A DNA stretch of 35,027 nucleotides from Lachnospiraceae bacterium UBA3732 (lineage in GTDB: Bacteria; Bacillota; Clostridia; Lachnospirales; Lachnospiraceae), in the NCBI GenBank assembly GCA_002372545.1, contig DFHD01000091.1, positions 1 through 35,027 of the forward strand, read 5' to 3'. A model generated the notes under the pieces. That model did not search any database. It saw nothing but the letters and a program-made list of their open reading frames with translations, and was not told where the DNA came from. Below, in pieces: positions 1 to 5,439 of the stretch. The position numbers and the translations under genes are program-made. Each line of letters opens with the position of its first letter. Positions within the stretch are counted from its first letter, which is position 1.

Positions 1-426
1 GCATATCATGATTATTTCATAGAGGAGAATTACGAGGCCGGTATCGAGCTTTTCGGTACGGAGGTGAAGAGCATGCGGATGGGACAGTGCAGCATCAAGG
101 AGGCCTACTGCGGCTTCCAGGACGGCGAGCTGTTTGTTTACGGCATGCATGTCAATCCCTATGAAAAGGGGAATATTTTCAACAGAGATCCTCTCAGAAA
201 AAGAAAGCTGCTTCTGCATGGCTCAGAGCTCAGAAAGCTTATGGGAAAGATCAAGGTTGACGGCTATACCATCATGCCGCTGAAGGTCTATTTTAAGGGC
301 AGTCTGGTGAAGGTGGAGATTGGTCTTGCCCGGGGCAAGAAGCTCTATGATAAGAGGGAGTCCATCGCAAAGAAGGACATGAAACGCGAGGCGGAAAGAG
401 ACTTCAAGATCAGGAATATGAAGTGA
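1..426 (+). CDS. smpB: SsrA-binding protein SmpB (5' end outside window)
   Basis: SmpB binds tmRNA and brings it to stalled ribosomes for trans-translation in the cytoplasm. The reading frame is open from base 1 and gives 141 residues before TGA at 424-426. The visible part carries family hallmarks: AYHDYFIEE near the edge, then AGIELFGTEVKSMRMGQ, a central HVNPYEKGN segment and the basic C-terminal tail with KKLYDKRE and KRE. From family knowledge, only about the first 15 residues should be missing upstream. The GTG at 64 lies inside the conserved GTEVKS segment and is not the start. The tmRNA gene ssrA lies 560 bases downstream with one small gene between, which supports the call. Nothing looks broken. 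Confidence 0.97.
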   Translation, partial: AYHDYFIEENYEAGIELFGTEVKSMRMGQCSIKEAYCGFQDGELFVYGMHVNPYEKGNIFNRDPLRKRKLLLHGSELRKLMGKIKVDGYTIMPLKVYFKGSLVKVEIGLARGKKLYDKRESIAKKDMKREAERDFKIRNMK

Positions 427-430
427 TTTG

Positions 431-458
431 TTGACATTTTCCGGCAATCGTTTATAAT
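431..458 (+). promoter_or_regulatory. Consensus sigma-A promoter after smpB
   Basis: TTGACA at 431-436 and TATAAT at 453-458 are separated by 16 bases. Both hexamers match the consensus exactly. It starts 5 bases after the smpB stop and about 100 bases before the small membrane-protein gene at 559. No equally good promoter was found between that gene and ssrA, so this promoter may also supply tmRNA; that last step is inference. Confidence 0.85.
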
Positions 459-558
459 AATCGTTGGTTGCTTCGAAAAACATGAGTGAGGTTCCGCCTG
501 TTTTTGGAGCATCTGATGAACAGTTGTGATAAAGAAGGAGCGCAGTGAGGAAAAGACG

Positions 559-939
559 ATGAGTCAGGAAAAGGTTGACAGATACAAAAAAGAAAAAAAG
601 AACCGAAGCAAGGTGATGAAGCATCGCAGGATCCGCAAGACGATCATTGTATCGCTGATCACCATTGTTCTGGCAGCCGGCATTGGTGCGCTCATCGGTA
701 TCCCGCTGGGAAGAAAGATATACAGGGACCAAAAGAAAAAGGAAAAAGCAAAATCTGTGATTTCTACGGCAGAGTTTAGCAGCTGGTTCGATTACAACTG
801 GGTGGAAAACCATTCGGATGTTTTCGTCGGAATGGATTTTGTTTCCAACACGGAGGAGCCTTCGGAAGCATCCGGAAACGATGCAGAGCCTTCATCTGAG
901 GAGGCGCCTGAGGCAGTTCCTGAGGGCGTGGTAGAGTGA
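559..939 (+). CDS. Small single-pass membrane protein of unknown function
   Basis: I do not recognise a family. The product is about 126 residues: a strongly basic N-terminus (runs of KKEKKNR and KHRRIRK), one hydrophobic segment at about residues 27-48 (IIVSLITIVLAAGIGALIGI), a second basic patch, then an acidic tail rich in Glu, Ser and Pro. By the positive-inside rule the topology is hard to call because both flanks are basic. ATG 559 was chosen because GAGG at 547-550 is well spaced; an in-frame GTG at 526 is possible but has no good Shine-Dalgarno sequence. The gene sits between smpB and ssrA, behind a consensus promoter, and ends 48 bases before tmRNA. The context suggests shared transcription with tmRNA but says nothing certain about function. 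Confidence 0.75.
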   Translation: MSQEKVDRYKKEKKNRSKVMKHRRIRKTIIVSLITIVLAAGIGALIGIPLGRKIYRDQKKKEKAKSVISTAEFSSWFDYNWVENHSDVFVGMDFVSNTEEPSEASGNDAEPSSEEAPEAVPEGVVE

Positions 940-948
940 TAGCCGCGG

Positions 949-986
949 GCCCCTCCTTAAACCGGGGGGGCGCCCCTCCTTAAACC
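949..986 (+). repeat. 15-base direct repeat before the tmRNA 5' end
   Basis: The sequence GCCCCTCCTTAAACC occurs at 949-963 and again at 972-986, a period of 23 bases. The second copy ends two bases before the first base of mature tmRNA. G-rich stretches next to each copy can pair with the C-rich parts, so the segment may fold. It could be a leader processing region or a local duplication; the sequence does not decide. Confidence 0.7.
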
Positions 987-987
987 A

Positions 988-1327
988 GGGGTTGTAAAGG
1001 TTTCGACAGGGATTTTGAAATAAAAGCAGCCATTCGGGGTGAGGGACCCCGTAAAACCTCTCAAAAAAAATAAACGCTGAAGATAATTTAGCACTCGCTG
1101 CCTAAGGGCAGCTGTCGGCCTGGTGTCATCCCCTGCATCGGAACCCGGCATCGACCTGGGGAGACCTTTTTCGCCTAAGCTTTGCGGCGGAAAAAGATTC
1201 ATGAAGCTACCGACCGTCTGAGTCTGTCCACTGACGCAGGCGCGGGGGAATCCTAAATACTGGACTGTGATGGGAGACACTTTTATGGACGAATCTTTGG
1301 ACGCGGGTTCGATTCCCGCCAACTCCA
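988..1327 (+). ncRNA. ssrA: tmRNA (transfer-messenger RNA)
   Basis: tmRNA acts with SmpB to release stalled ribosomes and tag the unfinished protein for proteolysis. The 5' end GGGGTTG (988-994) pairs with CAACTCC (1320-1326), with one G-U pair, forming the acceptor stem; A1327 is the discriminator base. The CCA tail is not encoded and must be added. The T arm GCGGGTTCGATTCCCGC at 1303-1319 and the 5' motif TAAAGGTTTCGACAGG are typical of one-piece tmRNA. The tag reading frame is at 1076-1105. Length is about 340 bases, within the usual range for one-piece tmRNA. A terminator follows directly. The 3' end is partly duplicated in inverted orientation just downstream. Confidence 0.97.
1076..1105 (+). 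other. tmRNA tag-peptide reading frame
   Basis: After a TAAAC that resembles the resume-site context, the codons GCT GAA GAT AAT TTA GCA CTC GCT GCC TAA read AEDNLALAA followed by a stop. With the alanine carried by tmRNA, the tag would be AAEDNLALAA. It ends in LALAA, the usual Clp-degron ending. The exact resume codon is inferred by analogy with known tmRNAs. Confidence 0.85.
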
Positions 1328-1380
1328 TGAAAAAAAGCACCGGAAGGTGCTTTTTTTGTGGAGTGGCGGGAATCGAACCC
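1305..1380. repeat. Near-perfect inverted duplication of the ssrA 3' end plus terminator
   Basis: The left arm, 1305-1341, is the tmRNA T arm, acceptor strand and terminator half. The right arm, 1346-1380, is almost its exact reverse complement. On the minus strand the right arm reads GGGTTCGATTCCCGCC, then ACTCCA, then C and the A run. It differs from the left arm only by one missing A in the acceptor strand and a small change before the A run. The homology stops abruptly at the GGG on both outer edges. A terminator alone would need only the inner 12 or so base pairs, so the outer 24 bases are a true inverted copy of the RNA gene end. Confidence 0.9.
1330..1357. terminator. Bidirectional intrinsic terminator after ssrA
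   Basis: AAAAAAGCACC (1331-1341), a GGAA loop (1342-1345) and GGTGCT with a T run (1346-1357) form a stem with an A run on one side and a T run on the other. It can stop tmRNA transcription on the plus strand and also transcripts of the minus-strand group coming from 2901. Confidence 0.9.
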
Positions 1381-1665
1381 TTCCTTATTGGAAAAGCCTG
1401 AATCTGACTTGGAGGCGTCTTTTTCCTTTTTCCCTTTCAAAAGGAATATTGCACTGACTGTTCCGATTATGACTGCTAAAAAAAATGCCGCAAGGAGCAG
1501 CCGTTTTTTGCCGCTCTTTTTTCCGGGCTGTTCCGGCTCCGGTTCGGGAGCAGCGCTTCCAAACGCATCCGGGTTAAAAGAATCTTCCGTCTCTTGTTCG
1601 TACTGCAGGTTCATAAAGGTTACCTTTCAATTATCGGTATATCGTTGTTGCGGGTTAAATTGAAA

Positions 1666-2379
1666 CTAAACCGTAGGATTGTCAAGCCGTTCTTTTTCCG
1701 CGTAAATCTGACGTTGGAATTCGCGAACCTTCTTGAGTCCGTACTTCTTAACGCTGAAATGGATACAGCCCCCGGCATATTCGATTCGAAGATGCGATTT
1801 TTTTGCTATAAAAAAGGCAATTATAAAAAAGACCGACGACGGCATGAGTGACCAGAATAAAACTTCGTTATCCATTAATATGAAGCTGGCTACGAGCAGG
1901 AGTGCTGCAAAGCAAAGTAATCCGTATGGTTTGAAATTGAATATTTTGGTTCCTGTGATATCCTTAATCTCAACAATTTCTTCCCTTGAGCTTTTGCTGA
2001 TCAATCCAACCTTTGCACTGTAATAGAGCCGTTTGTTGGTGAGTACGGCATCCTCCTTTATAAAACCTTCACCGGATACAACATTCTGCATCCATCCGTT
2101 TCTTAAAGAATAGGACCACTTTTCATTTTCGTTTACAAATCCATTTGCACCGGTTGAAAACTGATAGTTCTGATTCGTAGCAACATTTCCTACGGAATCC
2201 ATCGTTGCCATCCCATTGGGAAGATTACCCGTATTTCCAACAGAACTCATTGCTGCTATTCCATTGGGAAGATTACCTGTGTTTCCACCGACCACATTTG
2301 GTTCGGATATTGAGCATCCGCAATTTGAACAGAATTGAACATCATTTGGGTTCTCTGCTCCACAATACTTGCAAATCAT
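1666..2379 (-). CDS. Zinc-ribbon, bPH-like membrane protein
   Basis: The 237-residue product begins with a zinc ribbon: C3, C6, C17 and C20 in CKYCGAENPNDVQFCSNC. A low-complexity linker follows with two copies of GNTGNLPNG (residues 32-40 and 48-56). About residues 95-145 and 198-225 look like a split bacterial PH or GRAM-type domain, with the signature LTNKRLYYSAK; two hydrophobic segments at about 152-169 and 173-193 interrupt it. The start is secured by AAAGGAGG before ATG 2379. The gene follows thpR by 18 bases and precedes the truncated gene, so the three are probably cotranscribed. It appears more AT-rich than its neighbours, which fits acquisition, but that is only suggestive. Substrate and partner are unknown. 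Confidence 0.85.
   Translation of the reverse strand: MICKYCGAENPNDVQFCSNCGCSISEPNVVGGNTGNLPNGIAAMSSVGNTGNLPNGMATMDSVGNVATNQNYQFSTGANGFVNENEKWSYSLRNGWMQNVVSGEGFIKEDAVLTNKRLYYSAKVGLISKSSREEIVEIKDITGTKIFNFKPYGLLCFAALLLVASFILMDNEVLFWSLMPSSVFFIIAFFIAKKSHLRIEYAGGCIHFSVKKYGLKKVREFQRQIYAEKERLDNPTV
2213..2286 (-). repeat. 48-base internal duplication in the zinc-ribbon gene
   Basis: CCATTGGGAAGATTACC occurs at 2213 and again at 2261, a period of 48 bases or 16 codons. It encodes the repeated linker GNTGNLPNG. The two copies differ at a few bases, so the duplication is not brand new. Confidence 0.8.
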
Positions 2380-2397
2380 ATAAGTGCCTCCTTTGTG

Positions 2398-2901
2398 TTA
2401 AATGTAATTATTAAACCGATATATTTCGGTATATTTCATCCTTCCGTCAATGCGGTCGGAGCGCATGAGCGAAATATGGTCCGGTGCCATGGACGAAGCC
2501 GGCACCTGCGTGCGACGCCAGTTTCCGGACATCTCTCGCACAATCGTAATGTGCGCAGAGAATTTCTTCCGGTCGAAGGGGATTTTGGCTTCATCCAGTG
2601 CCTCGCGTACCTGGCTCACAAGCTGCTCCAGCTTAGGTTCTTTTTCCAGACCAATCCAAAGAAGGTTTCCGAAGGTTCCCAGCCCGGAAAGCCGCATTTC
2701 AAATGGTTCGATTTTTACATTTGCAAGTGCTTTTTGGATAGGTCTTGCATCAGGCATTTCCCCTATAAACGCAAGTGTGATGTGCAGATTTTCCACAGGA
2801 ATATATCGTCCTCGCACACCTGCTTTTTTCAGTTGATTCATGGTTTCTGTAATCCCGCGACGCATTTCCGGCGAAAGCGGGATGGATATGAATAATCGCA
2901 T
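2398..2901 (-). CDS. thpR: RNA 2',3'-cyclic phosphodiesterase (2'-5' RNA ligase family)
   Basis: This is a 167-residue two-histidine phosphoesterase, the usual length of ThpR/LigT. The two catalytic HxTx motifs are visible: HITL at residues 40-43 and HITI at 117-120. The N-terminal MRLFISIPL is typical. Family members hydrolyse RNA 2',3'-cyclic phosphate ends and can ligate tRNA halves in vitro; the physiological substrate is unknown. The ATG at 2901 has a modest AAAAGG upstream. A good promoter lies at 2944-2972, making this the first gene of the minus-strand group that ends at the ssrA terminator. Confidence 0.92.
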   Translation of the reverse strand: MRLFISIPLSPEMRRGITETMNQLKKAGVRGRYIPVENLHITLAFIGEMPDARPIQKALANVKIEPFEMRLSGLGTFGNLLWIGLEKEPKLEQLVSQVREALDEAKIPFDRKKFSAHITIVREMSGNWRRTQVPASSMAPDHISLMRSDRIDGRMKYTEIYRFNNYI

Positions 2902-2943
2902 TTTTTCTAAATAACCTTTTCTGATTGCTTTGTTAACAAACTC

Positions 2944-2972
2944 ATTATAGTAGGGAGCTAATTAGAAATCAA
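2944..2972 (-). promoter_or_regulatory. Promoter for the thpR group
   Basis: On the minus strand, TTGATT (2972-2967) and TATAAT (2949-2944) are 17 bases apart. The -10 is a perfect match. The predicted start of transcription is about 35-40 bases upstream of the thpR ATG. Confidence 0.8.
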
Positions 2973-2989
2973 TAACCCCTTCTGTCTCC

Positions 2990-3004
2990 GGATAATGATT
3001 ATCT
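2990..3004. promoter_or_regulatory. Fur/PerR-like inverted repeat
   Basis: GATAATGATTATC at 2991-3003 is a perfect 6-1-6 inverted repeat. It matches the core of the known 7-1-7 Fur-family box (TGATAATNATTATCA), with both outer bases different. It lies 17 bases upstream of the -35 of the thpR promoter. Binding by Fur, PerR or Zur is inference. Confidence 0.45.
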
Positions 3005-3055
3005 TCCGTTTCAGAGACGGAAAGACGGTGGATGGTATATTGAAAAATAAAAATG

Positions 3056-3101
3056 AAAAGACCGGACACTCTGCCATAGATGGAAGGGGGCGGTCTTTTT
3101 T
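3056..3101 (+). terminator. Intrinsic terminator without an obvious gene
   Basis: AAAAGACCG (3056-3064) pairs with CGGTC and the T run (3091-3101) across a 26-base loop that may fold further. It faces the plus strand, yet no plus-strand gene or clear promoter was found in the 150 bases upstream. Another stem, CTTCCGT with ACGGAAAG (3003-3023), lies just before it. A short RNA is possible but not shown. Confidence 0.65.
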
Positions 3102-3282
3102 AGTAAGGAACTTCTAAGCAGGCCTGATCCTTTCGAAGGACTGCTCGAAGAGGGCAGATCTTCCTGCCGGGCAGAATTGCTGTTGCGGATCCGTTTGCAG
3201 AAGCTTGCGGAATGTGATACCATGATGTTCTGCCGCGGGATCCGGAAGGTTCCCCGGCAAATCGGCAGAAAGGATAGTTCCG

Positions 3283-3298
3283 GTTATCCGCGGATAAC
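3283..3298. repeat. Perfect 16-base palindrome before the DUF4317 gene
   Basis: GTTATCCGCGGATAAC is fully self-complementary and ends 17 bases before the ATG at 3316. The position fits an operator or a leader hairpin. No T run follows, so it is not a terminator. Confidence 0.75.
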
Positions 3299-3315
3299 GG
3301 GATGATAAGCAGAAA

Positions 3316-4488
3316 ATGAATAAAAAAGAGATACATGAGATCAAGGCTTTGTTCGATACGGTTCAGGACTGTAATATCAAAAGTCTGGCAGGCTGCTATG
3401 TGAACGGGGACAGGCAGAAGGTGAAAACCTTCCGCGCCCCTTTTTATCAGCTGCCGGAGGAGGAAAAGTATAAATATCTGGAGATTTTCCGGAAAACCCT
3501 TTCCGGTACGCCGGGCAAAAATCTTCTGGATATGCATTTTACCGATCCGGAGGGAAAGAATCCCGAGGCCGGCTGCGGGATTCTGAACAGGCTGAGAAAG
3601 ACTGAGCTTCAGGAGGACGCCCTGCTGGAGGGATTCTATGACAGAGTGATCGAAACCTACAGCCATGTGGGAAACTATCTGATCCTGCTGATCTGCCAGG
3701 CTTATGATGTGCCCGGAATAACAGAGGACGGACTGGAGATGGAGGATGCTTCGGATGAGGTATTCAGCTATATTCTTTGCTGCATCTGTCCCATGAAGCT
3801 GACCAGGCCGGGACTCGGCTTTGATGATGAGATAGGGGAGATCCATACCCTTCGCCAGATCTTTGCGGTAGAGCTTCCGGAAACCGGATTTCTTTTCCCT
3901 GCCTTTAATGAAAGGAGCACGGATGAATCGGCCATGCTTTATTCCTGTAAGGCGGCGGACTTTATGCAGGACCAGTTCATGGAAAAGCTTTTGGGCGTTT
4001 CTCCCACCCTTCCGGCCAGACAGCAGAAGGAGGGCTTTACCGAGTTCGTGCAGGATGTACTGGAAGAGGAGACCGGCTTCGAAACCATTCTTTCCATCCA
4101 GGAAAATCTGAAAGAGGCGGTGACAAACAAGAAAAATATGTCGGATGGAAAGACTGTCTTCCTGGATAAGGAGGAGGTCAGGGATGTTTTTGAAAAAAGC
4201 GGGGTTTCGCAGGAAAAGCTTAGCAGCTTCGACCGGAAGTTTGACCGGAAGTTCGAGGTGAAGAGCGAGGATAACGGACATGTGGAAACAAAGCTCTTTG
4301 CGGATAACGTTGCGCCGGTCCGGAATATTGAGGTGCGGAATAAGAACATGGTCCTCCGGGTAAAAAGCAGTCACACCGATCTTTTTGAAACGAGAGTGAT
4401 CGATGGCAGAAAGTGCCTGGTGATCGAGCTGACCGATGATCTTACGGTCAACGGAATCCCCGTGGGCGTGCCGGACAGGGAAAGCTGA
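3316..4488 (+). CDS. DUF4317 family protein
   Basis: The 390-residue soluble product matches the DUF4317 pattern of Clostridia: an N-terminal MNKKEIHEIKALF, then CxVNGD around residues 27-33 (GCYVNGDRQK), PEEEKYKYLEIFRKTLSGTPGKNLL and a Cys-containing ICPMKLTRPGL segment. No membrane segment or signal peptide is present. The function of the family is unknown. The start is taken at ATG 3316 because it matches the family N-terminus, although the Shine-Dalgarno sequence (GATAAG) is weak. The gene converges with the EamA transporter, with 16 bases between them and no clear terminator. The palindrome at 3283-3298 may regulate it. Confidence 0.85.
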   Translation: MNKKEIHEIKALFDTVQDCNIKSLAGCYVNGDRQKVKTFRAPFYQLPEEEKYKYLEIFRKTLSGTPGKNLLDMHFTDPEGKNPEAGCGILNRLRKTELQEDALLEGFYDRVIETYSHVGNYLILLICQAYDVPGITEDGLEMEDASDEVFSYILCCICPMKLTRPGLGFDDEIGEIHTLRQIFAVELPETGFLFPAFNERSTDESAMLYSCKAADFMQDQFMEKLLGVSPTLPARQQKEGFTEFVQDVLEEETGFETILSIQENLKEAVTNKKNMSDGKTVFLDKEEVRDVFEKSGVSQEKLSSFDRKFDRKFEVKSEDNGHVETKLFADNVAPVRNIEVRNKNMVLRVKSSHTDLFETRVIDGRKCLVIELTDDLTVNGIPVGVPDRES

Positions 4489-4504
4489 AAATCGTAGAAT
4501 CGCG

Positions 4505-5386
4505 TCAGTCTTTTTTTATCGGAAGGGATGTAAGTACGATTCCGGACAGGACCAGAACAATGCCGATCAGGGTGCCTGCAGAGAGCTTTTCATGAAAGAA
4601 GAGGATGCCGTTTAAGGTGGCTGCTACCGGTTCGATGGAGGCGATGATCGACGCCTTTCCGTTTTCCACGGCTTTTAACCCGATGGTATACACAATGTAG
4701 GGGATGACCGTGGATACAAGAGCAAAGGTCAGAACCAGAACCAGGTTTCCCGGAGATTGGGCGGCTACGCGGAATATCCTTGCCGGATGAGAGAAGCCTA
4801 CTGTGCCGAAAGCGGCAAAGAGGAAGGTGTAAAAGCTGATGGTGAAGGAGTGATAGCCCCTTTCCAGCGCATATCTTCCAAAGATGGAATAGAGAGCATA
4901 GCCCAGCCCTGCACCGAGTCCGGTGAGAAGTGCGGGAAGAGTCAGCTTTCCGGCATCCCCGATCACACCGGTAACAAAGATCAGGCCGGTGAAGGATAAA
5001 GCCAGGGCAAAAAGCTTTCGTCTGGTCAGCTTTTCCCGGAAACAGAAGGCCGAGAGTACCATAACAAAGGCCGGGGCGGTGTACAGCAGTATGGCCGCTA
5101 CGGAAAGGGAGGTCATGGTAATCTCTTTGAAATAGCAGAGGTTGAAAAATACAATACTGAACAGGCCGGTTCCCAGAAAGCACCAGATATCCCTGATCTT
5201 TATTCTTAGGAGAGATCTATCATAAAGAAAAAGAATAATGAGCATAAAAACAGTGGTAAGGATCGCTCTGAGGAAAACGATGTCCCATGAGCTGAGACCA
5301 TAGCGGTTAAGCGGACGGACGAAAAGTCCCATGCAGCCCCAGAGGATCCCTGCCAGTAATATGAAAAGTGAACTGATTCGTTTCAT
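4505..5386 (-). CDS. EamA/DMT-superfamily transporter
   Basis: This 293-residue protein has about ten hydrophobic segments and two related halves, as in the drug/metabolite transporter superfamily. Clear EamA features are the N-terminal ILWGCMGLFVRPLNRYG, LLYTAPAFVMVLSAFCFREKLTRRK at the end of the first half, and VENGKASIIASIEPVAATLNGILFFHEKL in the second half. The substrate cannot be read from sequence; members export amino acids, nucleobases or other metabolites. ATG 5386 was chosen; a GTG ten codons upstream is in frame but has no ribosome binding site. The AI-2E family gene lies just upstream, so the two are probably one transcript. Confidence 0.9.
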   Translation of the reverse strand: MKRISSLFILLAGILWGCMGLFVRPLNRYGLSSWDIVFLRAILTTVFMLIILFLYDRSLLRIKIRDIWCFLGTGLFSIVFFNLCYFKEITMTSLSVAAILLYTAPAFVMVLSAFCFREKLTRRKLFALALSFTGLIFVTGVIGDAGKLTLPALLTGLGAGLGYALYSIFGRYALERGYHSFTISFYTFLFAAFGTVGFSHPARIFRVAAQSPGNLVLVLTFALVSTVIPYIVYTIGLKAVENGKASIIASIEPVAATLNGILFFHEKLSAGTLIGIVLVLSGIVLTSLPIKKD

Positions 5387-5439
5387 GTATTCTGTTCCAT
5401 CTGCGGCTCGCTCCACAAAGAGAAGAGCAGCCGGTCATT

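Larger units (their letters stand above)
1207..1614 (-). pseudogene. Truncated small membrane protein gene running into ssrA antisense
   Basis: The start ATG at 1614 has AAAGG upstream. The first 75 or so codons look like a real protein: an acidic N-terminus, a PEPEPEQPGKKSGKKR linker and one transmembrane segment (LLLAAFFLAVIIGTVSAIFLL), then a basic stop-transfer stretch. From about position 1380 onward the frame reads the inverted ssrA 3' copy, the terminator and then ssrA itself in antisense, ending at 1207. That tail is not protein-like (GVGGNRTRVQ is a typical tRNA or tmRNA antisense translation). I infer that the original 3' end was lost at the junction near 1380. The gene lies 51 bases downstream of the zinc-ribbon gene in the same orientation. 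No family was recognised. Confidence 0.65.
2973..3282. other. Intergenic stretch between thpR and the DUF4317 gene
   Basis: Apart from the Fur-like box, the small stem near 3003-3023 and the terminator at 3056-3101, I see no gene. An open plus-strand frame of about 65 codons from about 3108 to 3304 exists, but it has no convincing start codon or ribosome binding site and no recognisable product. Confidence 0.6.

Noticed and set aside
957..1340. Minus-strand open frame over ssrA
   Set aside because: It is antisense to tmRNA, with the typical translated T-arm sequence (AGIEPASK). No ribosome binding site supports it.
1305..1380. attL/attR pair of an element integrated in ssrA
   Set aside because: The second copy is inverted, not direct, no integrase gene is present, and no further ssrA 3' copy was seen up to 3300.
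3108..3304. Plus-strand open frame of about 65 codons before the DUF4317 gene
   Set aside because: No good start codon or ribosome binding site, no recognisable product, and it runs through the palindrome at 3283-3298.
3100..4374. Long minus-strand open frame opposite the DUF4317 gene
   Set aside because: The plus strand encodes a recognisable family protein. The minus frame shows no domain, has odd composition and is a shadow.
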